A stretch of DNA of 64,000 nt from Limnoperna fortunei (GCA_944474755.1 OX104120.1:41706067-41770066); one strand, 5' to 3'. Positions 23,601 through 36,110 are shown, counted from the first letter of the stretch. Numbers and translations: made by a program. The notes: generated by a model from the sequence alone, not told the origin.

Positions 23601-24867
23601 CTAGTGCTGATTGTGTTGGGATGCCAACACAGAATGTCTCCCAAACGAACCCCCATTGCCACTATATTCTTGTGCATGTTGAAAACCCCCAAATAGACAT
23701 GATATTCTTAGTTTGTGCATTAAAATATACCTACATATGAAATTTCGTTGCAATCGGACTAAGTTAACGTTAGGGGGGGGGGGAGTGTGGTGAAACGGCT
23801 GCCATCACAAAATGGTGACGTTCGCATCCAATTTTTTTTTTGGCAAAAATGCTCAGGATAGTTAGCTGTATCAGTATACCAATTTTCATTGAAATTGCTC
23901 TGGCCATTACTGAGATCTGACAATGGCCGCCATTTTTGAAAACTTTAAAACGGCCGCCATTTTGAAACCGGAAGTCGGACAAAAATTTTAAAAGTAGTGG
24001 CACACTTAGGGTACCATAATATACCTGTGTACCAAATTTCGTCGAAATCGGATGACGTTTAAATTTTTGCATTTTTAGGGGGTAGTGTTCGGATGGCGGC
24101 CATTTTGAAATGTCGTTCGCGTCCATTTTTTTTTGGCAAAAATACTCAGGATAGTCAGCTGTATCAGTATACCAATTTTCATTGAAATTGCTCTGGCCAT
24201 TACTTAGATCTGACAACGGCCGCCATTTTTTCAAACTTTAAAACGGCCGCCATTTTGAAACCGGAAGTCGGAAAAAATTTCGTTTTGGCAAAAATGCTCA
24301 GGATAGTTAGCTGTATCAGTATACCAATTTTCATTGAAATTGGTCTGGCCGTTACGGAGATCTGACAACGGCCGCCATTTTTTAAAACTTTGAAACGGCC
24401 GCCATTTTGAAACCGGAAGTCGGACAAAAATTTTGAAAGTAGTGGCACACTCAGGGTGCCATAATCTACCTGTGTACCAAATTTCGTCGAAATCGGATGA
24501 CATTTAAATTTTTGCATTTTTAGGGGGGTGGTGTTCGGATGGGGGCCATTTTGAAATGTCGTTCGCGTCTATTTTTTTTTTGGTAAAAATGCTCAGGATA
24601 GTTAGCTGTATCAGTATACCAATTTTCATTGAAATTGCTCTGGCCATTACTGAGATCTGACAATGGTCGCCATTTTTTTCAATGGCGGCCATTTTGAAAA
24701 TGGCGGCCATTTTGAAAATTTCAAAAGTGGATTGCACAACTTCAGGTCACCCTTAACATGTTCCCAAAGTTTCATCTTGATTGGACATTGCGTCTCAGAG
24801 AAAATGTGCGGACAAGATTGAACGGAAAGAAAAAAGAAAGAAAGAAAGAAAGAAGAAGAATAATAAT
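23599..24867 (+). mobile_element. family E element (E1)
   Basis: The head is CTAGTGCTGATT, the TGTGTTGG/CCAACACA hairpin and the identity motif ATGTCTCCCAAACGAA. A unique piece follows (ATATTCTTGTGCATGTTG), then at least four copies of a core with TTGGCAAAAATGCTCAGG and GGCCGCCATTTT. The tail is GAACGGAAAGAAAAAAG with GAAA repeats and a short GAA/TAA run. The next cassette is HE, the matching type. Minus-strand frames of 105-154 codons are repeat-derived. Confidence 0.75.
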
Positions 24868-24922
24868 AAGAAACCGGACAAAAACAATATGTCTCCCAAA
24901 ACTTCGTTTGGGAGACGTAATA
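24868..24922 (+). repeat. single HE hairpin cassette
   Basis: The lead is AAGAAACCGGACAAAAACAA, a form different from H1. The hairpin has 5' arm TGTCTCCCAAA and 3' arm TTTGGGAGACG around AACTTCG. The 3' arm is the complement of the E head motif GTCTCCCAAACGAA. Confidence 0.9.
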
Positions 24923-26343
24923 ATTAAAATTTACGTTTCGCGAAACGTGAAGTCTCCCAAACGAAGTTACTGATAGTCCTGTGCAGCCTGTGAATCACCT
25001 TATATTTGACTTTACAGGTTGCTATTCACCTAGATTTCAAATTCTAATAAAATTGAAAAAAATGGTAAATTTTCAAATTTTACTTGTATTCTGTTGACAC
25101 AGACATGTTTCACCTGTCCCACATGAACGTTGTTGATTTTTTGCCGATTTGGCAACTTCGGCGGCCATTTTACAAAAAATAGCGCGTCATATAAAAATTC
25201 TGAGTTGACCATTGAACTCGACATACTAAATTTACTTTAGGAACCAATTTTCATTGAGTTCCGACAATGTTGAATTTTTGCCGATTTGGCGACTTTGGTG
25301 GCCATTTTTAAAAAAATGGCGGGTCGTATAAAAAATCTGAGTGTACCGTTGAACTCGGCATACCAAATTTACTTTTAGAACCTATTTTCGTTGAATTATG
25401 ACAATGTTGAATTTTTGCCCATTTGGCAACTTTGGCGGCCATTTTACAAAAAATGGCGCGTCGTATAAAAATTCTGAGTTGACCATTGGACTCGGCATAC
25501 CAAATTTACTGTTAAAACCCATTTTCGTTGAAATCCGACAAACTTGAATTTTTGGCGATTCGGCGGCCATTTTGAAAATGGCGGCCGGTTCGCGCGCGAT
25601 TTTTTGCCAAAAATAAATCAAGACCACTATGCTGAACCTACATACCAAGTTTCATCGAAATCCATCTGGCGGTTCTCCGGGAACTGCATTTTGGCGGGAA
25701 AACTTTAGGAACCAATTTTCATTGAGTTCCGACAATGTTGAATTTTTGCCGATTTGGCGACTTTGGTGGCCATTTTTAAAAAAATGGCGGGTCGTATAAA
25801 AAATCTGAGTGTACCGTTGAACTCGGCATACCAAATTTACTTTTAGAACCTATTTTCGTTGAATTATGACAATGTTGAATTTTTGCCCATTTGGCAACTT
25901 TGGCGGCCATTTTACAAAAAATGGCGCGTCGTATAAAAATTCTGAGTTGACCATTGGACTCGGCATACCAAATTTACTGTTAAAACCCATTTTCGTTGAA
26001 ATCCGACAAACTTGAATTTTTGGCGATTCGGCGGCCATTTTGAAAATGGCGGCCGGTTCGCGCGCGATTTTTTGCCAAAAATAAATCAAGACCACTATGC
26101 TGAACCTACATACCAAGTTTCATCGAAATCCATCTGGAGGTTCTCCGGGAACTGCATTTTGGCGGGAAAACTTAAATGGCGGCCATTTTGAAAGTGGCGG
26201 CCATCTTGGAAATTCCGAAAGATGATTGCACATCTAGCCAATAGGGTCTAACATCCTACCAAGTTTCAAATTGATCCCATTTACGGTTTCTGAGAAAAGT
26301 GTCGGAAATCTCTACGGGGAAACCAGAAGAAGAATAATAATAA
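24923..26343 (+). mobile_element. family B element with internal 468-bp duplication (B5)
   Basis: Full B head, then the CAGCCTGTGAATCACC piece. The copy joins CACATGAACGT to TGTTGATTTTTTGCC, so it lacks the 165-bp repeat block. The core segment is tandemly duplicated with a 468-base period (about 25,233-25,700 and 25,701-26,168), joined at GGGAAAACTTTAGGAACC. No cassette follows. Confidence 0.78.
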
Positions 26344-27134
26344 TAATTAAAATTTACGTTTCCCGAAACGTTGAAGTCGCCTCCCGTTCCGCACTTTTGA
26401 CCGAGTAGAGGGAACTAAAAGTCAAGAGCACAACTTCATAACATGAGCTTTCAGTTGGCCAAGTTTCATTTCGATCGGTTAAAAGATGAGCGAGAAAACG
26501 AGCAAACTTTAAAACGGCCGCCATTTTGAAACCGGAAGTCGGACGAAAAATTTTTTTTGCAAAAATGCTCAGGATAGTTAGCTGTATCAGTATACCAATT
26601 TTCATTGAAATTGCTCTGGCCATAACTGAGATCTGACAACGGCCGCCATTTTGTAAAACTTTAAAACGGCCGCCATTTTGAAACCGGAAGTCGGACAAAA
26701 CATTTTTAAATAGTGGCACACTTAGGGTATCATAAGCTACCTGTATACCAAATTTCGTCTAAATCGGATGACGTTTAAATTTTTACATTTTTAGGGGGTG
26801 GTGTTCGGATGGCGGCCATTTTGAAATGTCGGCCGCGTCAAATTTTTTTTTGAAAAAAATGCTTGGGATAGTTAGCTGTACCAGTATACCAATTTTCATT
26901 GAAATTGCTTTGGCAATTACTGAGATCTGACAACGGCCGTCATTTTTTTCAACGGCGGCCATTTTGAAAATGGCGGCCATTTTGAAAATTTTAAAAGTGG
27001 ATTGCACAACTTCAGGTCACCCTTAACATGTTCCCAAAGTTTCATTTCGATCGGTTAAAAGATGAGCGAGAAAACGAGCGGACAACATTGCGAGGGGAAA
27101 ACATAAGAAATATGAAAATAATAATAATAATAAT
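26344..27134 (+). mobile_element. family A element (A16)
   Basis: Complete A unit with AAAAAAATGCTTGGGATAG and GAAAATTTTAAAAGTGG changes. It is followed by H1. Confidence 0.8.
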
Positions 27135-27188
27135 AAGAAACGGAGTAAAAACAATAAGTCGCCCGACACTTCGTGGTCGGCGACTTAA
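27135..27188 (+). repeat. single H1 hairpin cassette
   Basis: H1 between two A units, cognate to both. Confidence 0.9.
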
Positions 27189-27190
27189 TA

Positions 27191-27983
27191 ATAATTAAAA
27201 TTTACGTTTCCCGAAACGTTGAAGTCGCCTCCCGTTCCGCACTTTTGACCGAGTAGAGGGAACTAAAAGTCAAGAGCACAACTTCATAACATGAGCTTTC
27301 AGTTGGCCAAGTTTCATTTCGATCGGTTAAAAGATGAGCGAGAAAACGAGCAAACTTTAAAACGGCCGCCATTTTGAAACCGGAAGTCGGACAAAAAATT
27401 TTTTTTGCAAAAATGCTCAGGATAGTTAGCTGTATCAGTATACCAATTTTCATTGAAATTGCTCTGGCCATAACTGAGATCTGACAACGGCCGCCATTTT
27501 GTAAAACTTTAAAACGGCCGCCATTTTGAAACCGGAAGTCGGACAAAACATTTTTAAATAGTGGCACACTTAGGGTATCATAAGCTACCTGTATACCAAA
27601 TTTCGTCTAAATCGGATGACGTTTAAATTTTTACATTTTTAGGGGGGTGGTGTTCGGATGGCGGCCATTTTGAAATGTCGGCCGCGTCAAATTTTTTTTT
27701 GCAAAAATGCTCGGGATAGTTAGCTGTACCAGTATACCAATTTTCATTGAAATTGCTTTGGCAATTACTGAGATCTGACAACGGCCGTCATTTTTTTCAA
27801 CGGCGGCCATTTTGAAAATGGCGACCATTTTGAAAATTTCAAAAGTGGATTGCACAACTTCAGGTCACCCTTAACATGTTCCCAAAGTTTCATTTCGATC
27901 GGTTAAAAGATGAGCGAGAAAACGAGCGGACAACATTGCGAGGGGAAAACATAAGAAATATGAAAATAATAATAATAATAATA
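27191..27983 (+). mobile_element. family A element (A17)
   Basis: Complete A unit with AATGGCGACCATTTTG in the tail. It is TAA-joined to the head of the only H element. Confidence 0.8.
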
Positions 27984-29437
27984 ATTAAAGTTCATTGGTT
28001 CTACCGAACAAATGAGAGGCTTTCCACTTATCGCAAAAATGACCTTGACATTGACTTTGGTTGATGGAAATTGACTTTTCTTTTCAAAATAAACAAACGA
28101 AAGAAAAAACCATTCGGCTATCTTTCGAAATAAAAAAGTTAAAAAAATAGGACGTTAATTGACATAAATGCCCTTGACCAGCAAGTTTTTGATATTTGCA
28201 TACTTAATGCTTTAAAAACAAAGCATTTGTTAAGATTTACCATTTTATTTACACAAAAAAGCAGAATTTCCGAAAAATATGTTTTGACCTTGACTTCTGT
28301 CAATATGACCTTGACCCATGCTGAGGGTCAATAAAGGACAAACAGTGAAGATCCTATGTTAATATGTCGTATAATTATGAAGAAATGACTATTTATCATA
28401 AATTCCACAATTTATAAGATGACCTTGACCTTTGACCTTGTTTCTATTTTCAAGGTCAAGGGTCATACTGGTCTATAGTGAAGACCCCATGCCTCTACTA
28501 TCAATAGTTCATGAGTAATTAATGAAAACCTAATTATCAGTGGTTGTAATGGGGGATAACTCCTATAAGATGAAGTCGGATCCTTTCCCTTTAAATGTAA
28601 AATAGTTGCGCCTTGACGAGAGCAACATTTTATCCATTATAACTTATTGCCTATCTTTTACCGTTTCAAAGGAATAGCGATGACAAGACAATGTCAAAAT
28701 TTCAAACATGACCTTGACCTTTGACCTTGTGTCCATTTTCAAGGTCAAGGTCAATGATGACTAATGATATAAGGTTTCATATAAATATCTGTTATAGTAA
28801 CTGAGATATAGTGATATAATACAATTCACAATACATTTTATTGGTCTAGGGGAGATAACTCTTATAAAAATGTCAAATAAAAAAAGTGACGATTCAAGAT
28901 CTTAATATGATACACATTTTGGTAAAGGTTTCAGTTCTCTATCTTTTATAGTAAAGGAGGAGATCTGCACACAACACAATGTCAAAAATTAGAACTTGAC
29001 CTTGACCTTTGACCTTGTGACCTTTTTCAAGGTCAAGGTCAATGATGACCAACTGTGAAATATCTAGTCTCTATCACCTCTGGTTCATGAGTTACAATGG
29101 TACAAAATGTACTTCCAATAAATAAGGGGACATAACTCCTACAAGGAGTCGTCAAAATACTTTGAGCGATATGTAATAAATTGTCGCAATCAATAGCTGA
29201 GCATTTTGCAACAAATTTCATTGCGAAATCTTTTACGGTTTCAAAGTTTATCTGCACACAAGATTTTTATGACAGGGGAAATAACTCCGTAAAGAAAAAG
29301 TGTTCGGTGTGACAGGGTTAACTGCGAATGCGTAATGTCTCATACATTCATAGTACAAAATGTCTTTACGACATGTCGCGAAACAAAATTTATAATGGGA
29401 TAACAAAACTTGGCGGAAGAATAATAAGAATAATAAT
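27984..29437 (+). mobile_element. family H element (GACCTTGACC-type body), single copy
   Basis: After a TAA run comes ATTAAAGTTCA and a short head hairpin (TTGGTTC, TACC, GAACAA with one bulged G, 27,995-28,011), then the identity motif AGGCTTTCCACTT (28,017-28,029). The body is three to four ~288-bp units with GACCTTGACCTTTGACC and its inverted partner TCAAGGTCAAGG, plus GGGGANATAACTCCTA landmarks. The 3' end is a GAAGAATAATAAG run into an Hx cassette whose 3' arm complements the identity motif over 13 nt. It has no AAAATGGCGGCC motifs, unlike the other families. No gene was recognised. Confidence 0.7.
28410..29060 (+). repeat. ~288-bp tandem units with DR1-like nuclear receptor motifs
   Basis: TGACCTTTGACCT, the reverse complement of AGGTCA-A-AGGTCA, occurs at 28,426-28,438, 28,715-28,727 and 29,003-29,015, spaced 289 and 288 bases. 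Each is followed 10-25 bases later by TCAAGGTCAAGG, so each unit also forms a long imperfect inverted repeat. A weaker unit lies near 28,285. Confidence 0.7.
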
Positions 29438-29607
29438 AAGAAACAGACAAAATGCAATAAGTCTTTCCACTGGAAAGTGGAAAGCCTTAATAATAATAAG
29501 AAACGGAGTAAAAACAATAAGTCGCCCGACACTTCGTGGTCGGCGACTTAATAATAAGAAACAGAGTAAAAACAATAAGTCTCCAAACTTCGTTTGGGAG
29601 ACTTAAT
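29438..29607 (+). repeat. hairpin cassette array Hx-H1-H2
   Basis: Hx (29,438-29,490) has the lead AAGAAACAGACAAAATGCAA and a stem CTTTCCACT/AGTGGAAAG around GGAA. Its 3' arm at 29,475-29,487 complements the H head motif. H1 starts at 29,498 and H2 at 29,557. H2 precedes a B head. Confidence 0.88.
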
Positions 29608-31381
29608 AATTAAAATTTACGTTTCGCGAAACGTGAAGTCTCCCAAACGAAGTTACTGATAGTCCTGTGCAGCCTGTGAATCACCTTATATTTGACTTTA
29701 CAGGTTGCTATTACTATATTGTTAGTACACAGTGACATATAAAGGAAAATAATATTGGTACGGTTCAAGAAAAAAAAATTTGAATATGCATTTTTTTCTA
29801 GTATTACGAAAATCATTGGTACGGGCGGAACCATACCAACCGTACTGGTTCCTATGCCCATGGTACATATTCCTCCTTAATTATGCCTGTGACCAATTAC
29901 CCAATTAAATTTGAGGAGACTTGTGAGCAATCTCAAACTAAAAGTTTCACAAGGCAGACATAGCCATTATTCTGTCATTTTCGATTTATAAATAAAAAGG
30001 GCAATGTGTTACTTACCATCATGGATTTGATCTTCAGGATAAAAATTATAAACTGTCTGTCTACCTAGGTGTACAATATTTTAGGTGTGTAGATTTAATT
30101 TATGATTTTTATACACTGATTAGCAGATGAGTGATTTAATATCATTCAATTTGTCTTATAAGAATAAGAGTATGCTTGGATAAGAGGTTGGAGATGTTAA
30201 TGTTATATAGATATTTAGAAAATTAAGGCATGGAACTAACAAATTAATAAAACAGCAACCACTTTTAAATTTTTTTAATTCACAAAACTTTGCAAACATT
30301 TTCTTATCATTTTAAGATAATATTCTTTGTAACCTGAGAAAAAATAACCAAGCAACTTTAATGACCCAATTGCGTTGAATGCCAACGATGCTGAATTTTT
30401 GCAGATTCGGCAACTTTGGCGAATAAATGTTGTGCTAGGGACAGAGAATATATATCTGCTTTAATGAAGGGGATTTCAACCTTTTTCAAGTTATAATTAA
30501 GTTTATAACATTCAGAGGCCTTAATAATAATAAGAAGGGGAAAACGAAGAAATAGTGTAAGAAAATTCTGATTGCACCATTCAACTCGCCATAACAAATT
30601 TACTTTAAGAACCCAATTTCATTGAATTCCAACGTTGTTGATTTTTTGCCGATTTGGCAACTTCGGCGGCCATTTTACAAAAAATAGCGCGTCATATAAA
30701 AATTCTGAGTTGACCATTGAACTCGACATACTAAATTTACTTTAGGAACCAATTTTCATTGAGTTCCGACAATGTTGAATTTTTGCCGATTTGGCGACTT
30801 TGGTGGCCATTTTTAAAAAAATGGCGGGTCGTATAAAAAATCTGAGTGTACCGTTGAACTCGGCATACCAAATTTACTTTTAGAACCTATTTTCGTTGAA
30901 TTATGACAATGTTGAATTTTTGCCCATTTGGCAACTTTGGCGGCCATTTTACAAAAAATGGCGCGTCGTATAAAAATTCTGAGTTGACCATTGGACTCAG
31001 CATACCAAATTTACTGTTAAAACCCATTTTCGTTGAAATCCGACAAACTTGAATTTTTGGCGATTCGGCGGCCATTTTGAAAATGGCGGCCGGTTCGCGC
31101 GCGATTTTTTGCCAAAAATAAATCAAGACCACTATGCTGAACCTACATACCAAGTTTCATCGAAATCCATCTGGCGGTTCTCCGGGAACTGCATTTTGGC
31201 GGGAAAACTTAAATGGCGGCCATTTTGAAAGTGGCGGCCATCTTGGAAATTCCGAAAGATGATTGCACATCTAGCCAATAGGGTCTAACATCCTACCAAG
31301 TTTCAAATTAATCCCATTTACGGTTTCTGAGAAAAGTGTCGGAAATCTCTACGGGGAAACCAGAAGAAGAATAATAATAAT
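29608..31381 (+). mobile_element. family B element with an ~880-bp unrelated insert (B6)
   Basis: B head and CAGCCTGTGAATCACC piece to GGTTGCTATT (29,712), then unrelated AT-rich sequence to ~30,594. The B body resumes at AAATTTACTTTAAGAACC. It ends in the usual CCAGAAGAAGAATAATAAT tail, with no cassette before A18. Confidence 0.75.
29713..30594. other. AT-rich segment of unknown origin inside B6
   Basis: It contains GGTACGGGCGGAACC with nearby CCGTACTGGTTCC inverted partners (29,816-29,856). Toward its right end lie degenerate B-like pieces (GCCAACGATGCTGAATTTTTG at ~30,380) and a short TAATAATAAG run at 30,523. No convincing reading frame or clean terminal repeat. It may be ancestral B sequence or an older insertion. 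Confidence 0.45.
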
Positions 31382-32166
31382 AATTAAAATTTACGTTTCC
31401 CGAAACGTTGAAGTCGCCTCCCGTTCCGCACTTTTGACCGAGTAGAGGGAACTAAAAGTCAAGAGCACAACTTCATAACATGAGCTTTCAGTTGGCCAAG
31501 TTTCATTTCGATCGGTTAAAAGATGAGCGAGAAAACGAGCAAACTTTAAAACGGCCGCCATTTTGAAACCGGAAGTCGGACAAAAAATTTTTTTTGCAAA
31601 AATGCTCAGGATAGTTAGCTGTATCAGTATACCAATTTTCATTGAAATTGCTCTGGCCATAACTGAGATCTGACAACGGCCGCCATTTTGTAAAACTTTA
31701 AAACGGCCGCCATTTTGAAACCGGAAGTCGGACAAAACATTTTTAAATAGTGGCACACTTAGGGTATCATAAGCTACCTGTATACCAAATTTCGTCTAAA
31801 TCGGATGACGTTTTAATTTTTACATTTTTAGGGGGGTGGTGTTCGGATGGCGGCCATTTTGAAATGTCGGCCGCGTCAAATTTTTTTTTGGAAAAATGCT
31901 CGGGATAGTTAGCTGTACCAGTATACCAATTTTCATTGAAATTGCTTTGGCAATTACTGAGATCTGACAACGGCCGTCATTTTTTTCAACGGCGGCCATT
32001 TTGAAAATGGCGGCCATTTTGAAAATTTCAAAAGTGGATTGCACAACTTCAGGTCACCCTTAACATGTTCCCAAAGTCTCATTTCGATCGGTTAAAAGAT
32101 GAGCGAGAAAACGAGCGGACAACATTGCGAGGGGAAAACATAAGAAATATGAAAATAATAATAATA
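31382..32166 (+). mobile_element. family A element (A18)
   Basis: Complete A unit with GATGACGTTTTAATTTT and TTTTTGGAAAAATGC changes. It ends in TAA and one H1. Confidence 0.8.
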
Positions 32167-32219
32167 AGAAACGGAGTAAAAACAATAAGTCGCCCGACAC
32201 TTCGTGGTCGGCGACTTAA
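32167..32219 (+). repeat. single H1 hairpin cassette
   Basis: H1 behind A18. Its tail GACTTAA merges with the F head CTAGAATTGCC. Confidence 0.9.
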
Positions 32220-33257
32220 CTAGAATTGCCATTGCGAGCAATAGCAGATGTCGCCCCGAAATTTTTTTTTCCGTCATGTGAATTCCAAAATCGATGATTC
32301 CATGTTGCTCCCCACATCAAAATATCTCTAGAAGTTGATTTTCATTGAATTCCGACAATGTTGTAATTTTTAACGTAACTCGGCAGCCATCTTAAAAATG
32401 GCCGCCATTTGAAATTTTTCGTAATATGAATTTCAAAGATGTAATGGTGACGGTGCTTTGTGTAAAGTTTGATTGGAATCCATCAATGCATAGCAGAGAA
32501 ATGGAGGCGACAAAAAACCTCCATTTCCCCATAGGCTTCTATGCAAATGTAACGTGGCGGCCATCTTGTAAAAGGTGGCCATTTTAGAATTTTTTTATAT
32601 GTGAATTCCAAGATGTAATGATGACGGTGCTTTGTGTAAAGTTTGATTGGAATCCATCAATGCATAGCAGAGAAATGGAGGTGACAAAAAACCTCCATTT
32701 CCCCATAGGCTTCTATGCAAACGTAACGGTTGTGGCTGCGGCATCACGGTGTGAAATTTTTTTTTCAAACTTTCCTGTCTTCTCGAGGTTGATGAGGTCC
32801 AACTTCCTATAAAAAATCTTTGGAATATCTCAAACCATGGTGAAGCTATTGTAGAAAAATCATTTTCCCATAGGCCCCATGTTAAATCTATTTTTAGCCA
32901 TGGCGGCCATCTTGTTTTTCCGTTCCGCCCCAAAATCATCTCAAACCTGTATCTCATTATGGTCTTCCATCATACCAAGTTTGGTCCCTCTGTGCTTCTA
33001 GGTTTCCGAAAAATTAAGGAAAATGCCCAAAATCACTCATGCATAACTTTCTGGTTTCCATGGAGATGGTTCCACATATCACCATTTTTAAAGTTGATGG
33101 CACAACTTCAGATAGTGGTTCTACTTTATGCCATGTGATGTTCTAATCCAATCAGCCATCTCTGAGTTATCAGCCGGACAAAAAGTGAGGAATAATAATA
33201 ATAATAATAATAATAAGAATAATAAGAATAATAATAATAATAATAATAATAGTGAAA
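32219..33257 (+). mobile_element. family F element (F1)
   Basis: The head CTAGA leads to the hairpin ATTGC, eight-base loop, GCAAT (32,225-32,242) and the identity motif ATGTCGCCCCGA (32,248-32,259). The body holds two ~174-bp units with GTAATGGTGACGGTGC and CATCAATGCATAGCAGAG, then a distinct 3' third (TTCTCGAGGTTGATGAGG onward). The tail is AAAAAGTGAGG and a long TAA/GAA microsatellite (33,191-33,251). The next cassette is HF, with the same 12-nt motif in its 5' arm. Confidence 0.75.
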
Positions 33258-33478
33258 AAGAAACAGTAGAATAACAATATGTCGCCCCGACAAAGTCTGG
33301 GGCGACATAATAAGAAACAGAGTAAAAACAATAAGTCTCCAAACTTCGTTTGGGAGACTTAATAATAAGAAACAGAGTAAAAACAATAAGTCTCCAAACT
33401 TCGTTTGGGAGACTTAATAATAATAAGAAACAGAGTAAAAACAATAAGTCTCCAAACTTCGTTTGGGAGACTTAATAA
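33258..33478 (+). repeat. hairpin cassette array HF then three H2
   Basis: HF (33,258-33,310) has the lead AAGAAACAGTAGAATAACAA and the stem ATGTCGCCCC with GGGGCGACAT around GACAAAGTCT. Three H2 start at 33,312, 33,367 and 33,425. Confidence 0.9.
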
Positions 33479-34258
33479 TAATTAAAATTTACGTTTCCCG
33501 AAACGTTGAAGTCGCCTCCCGTTCCGCACTTTTGACCGAGTAGAGGGAACTAAAAGTCAAGAGCACAACTTCATAACATGAGCTTTCAGTTGGCCAAGTT
33601 TCATTTCGATCGGTTAAAAGATGAGCGAGAAAACGAGCAAACTTTAAAACGGCCGCCATTTTGAAACCAGAACGGACAAAAAATTTTTTTTGCAAAAATG
33701 CTCAGGATAGTTAGCTGTATCAGTATACCAATTTTCATTGAAATTGCTCTGGCCATAACTGAGATCTGACAACGGCCGCCATTTTGTAAAACTTTAAAAC
33801 GGCCGCCATTTTGAAACCGGAAGTCGGACAAAACATTTTTAAATAGTGGCACACTTAGGGTATCATAAGCTACCTGTATACCAAATTTCGTCTAAATCGG
33901 ATGACGTTTAAATTTTTACATTTTTAGGGGGGTGGTGTTCGGATGGCGGCCATTTTGAAATGTCGGCCGCGTCAAATTTTTTTTTGTAAAAATGCTCGGG
34001 ATAGTTAGCTGTACCAGTATACCAATTTTCATTGAAATTGCTTTGGCAATTACTGAGATCTGACAACGGCCGTCATTTTTTTCAACGGCGGCCATTTTGA
34101 AAATGGCGGCCATTTTGAAAATTTCAAAAGTGGATTGCACAACTTCAGGTCACCCTTAACATGTTCCCAAAGTTTCATTTCGATCGGTTAAAAGATGAGC
34201 GAGAAAACGAGCGGACAACATTGCGAGGGGAAAACATAAGAAATATGAAAATAATAAT
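33479..34258 (+). mobile_element. family A element (A19)
   Basis: A unit with a small deletion turning AAACCGGAAGTCGGAC into AAACCAGAACGGAC. It is joined to the next B head by a short TAA run without a cassette. Confidence 0.8.
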
Positions 34259-35035
34259 AATTAAAATTTACGTTTCGCGAAACGTGAAGTCTCCCAAACG
34301 AAGTTACTGATAGTCCTGTGCAGCCATTTTACAAAAAATAGCGCGTCATATAAAAATTCTGAGTTGACCATTGAACTCGACATACTAAATTTACTTTAGG
34401 AACCAATTTTCATTGAGTTCCGACAATGTTGAATTTTTGCCGATTTGGCGACTTTGGTGGCCATTTTAAAAAAAATGACGGGTCGTATAAAAAATCTGAG
34501 TGTACCGTTGAACTCGGCATACCAAATTTACTTTTAGAACCTATTTTCGTTGAATTATGACAATGTTGAATTTTTGCCCATTTGGCAACTTTGGCGGCCA
34601 TTTTACAAAAAATGGCGCGTCGTATAAAAATTCTGAGTTGACCATTGGACTCGGCATACCAAATTTACTGTTAAAACCCATTTTCGTTGAAATCCGACAA
34701 ACTTGAATTTTTGGCGATTCGGCGGCCATTTTGAAAATGGCGGCATTTTCGCGCGCGATTTTTTGCCAAAAATAAATCAAGACCACTATGCTGAACCTAC
34801 ATACCAAGTTTCATCGAAATCCATCTGGCGGTTCTCCGGGAACTGCATTTTGGCGGGAAAACTTAAATGGCGGCCATTTTGAAAGTGGCGGCCATCTTGG
34901 AAATTCCGAAAGATGATTGCACATCTAGCCAATAGGGTCTAACATCCTACCAAGTTTCAAATTGATCCCATTTACGGTTTCTGAGAAAAGTGTCGGAAAT
35001 CTCTACGGGGAAACCAGAAGAAGAATAATAATAAT
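34259..35035 (+). mobile_element. family B element, internally deleted (B7)
   Basis: B head to TCCTGTGCAGCC, then a jump into ATTTTACAAAAAATAGCGCG. The breakpoint differs from B1 by a few bases, so this is probably an independent deletion. It carries CGGCATTTTCGCGCGCG in place of CGGCCGGTTCGCGCGCG. Confidence 0.78.
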
Positions 35036-36072
35036 AACTAGAATTGCCATTGCGAGCAATAGCAGATGTCGCCCTGACATTTTTTTATGATTTCATGTCA
35101 AAATCAACAATTAGTGGCGGCCATCTTGAACAAAGTGGCCATTTTGCAATTTTTCGTCATGTGAATTCCAAAACCGATGATTCCATGTTGTTCCCCACAT
35201 CAAATTATCTCTAGAAGTTGATTTTCATTGAATTCCGACAATGTTGTATTTTTTAACGTAACTCGGTAGCCATCTTAAAAATGGCCACCATTTTGAAATT
35301 TTTCGTAATATGAATTCCAAGATGTAATGGTGACGGTGCTTTGTGTAAAGTTTGATTGGAATCCATCAATGCATAGCAGAGAAATGGAGGCGACAAAAAA
35401 CCTCCATTTCCCCATAGGCTTCTATGCAAATGTAACGTGGCGGCCATCTTGGAAAAGGTGGCCATTTTGGAATTTTTTGATATGTGAATTCCAAGATGTA
35501 ATGATGATGGTGCTTTGTGTAAAGTTTGATTGGAATCCATCAATGCATAGCAGAGAAATGGAGGTGACAAAAAACCTCCATTTCCCCATAGGCTTCTATG
35601 CAAACGTAACGGTTGTGGCTGCGGCCACACGGTGTGAAATTTTTTTTTCAAACTTTCCTGTCTTCTTAAGGTTGATGAGGTCCAACTTCCTATAAAAAAA
35701 CTTTGGAATATCTCAAACCATGGTGAAGCTATTGTAGAAAAATCATTTTCCCATAGGCCCCATGTTAAATCTATTTTTAGCCATGGCGGCCATCTTGTTT
35801 TTCCGTTCCGCCCCAAAATCATCTCAAACCTGTATCTCATTATGGTCTTCCATCATACCAAGTTTGGTCCCTCTGTGCTTTTAGGTTTCCGAAAAATTAA
35901 GGAAAATGCCCAAAATCACTCATGCATAACTTTCTGGTTTCCATGGAGATGGTTCCACATATCACCATTTTAAAAGTTGATTGCACAACTTCAGATAGTG
36001 GTTCTACTTTATGCCATGTGATGTTCTAATCCAATCAGCCATCTCTGAGTTATCAGCCGGACAAAAAGTGAG

Positions 36073-36104
<32 letters not shown>

Positions 36105-36110
36105 GTGAAA
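35036..36110 (+). mobile_element. family F element (F2)
   Basis: F head with identity motif variant ATGTCGCCCTGAC. It is longer than F1 near the head, with an extra GTGGCGGCCATCTTG block. The ~174-bp units and 3' third are as in F1. The TAA tract is shorter. HF follows. Confidence 0.75.
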
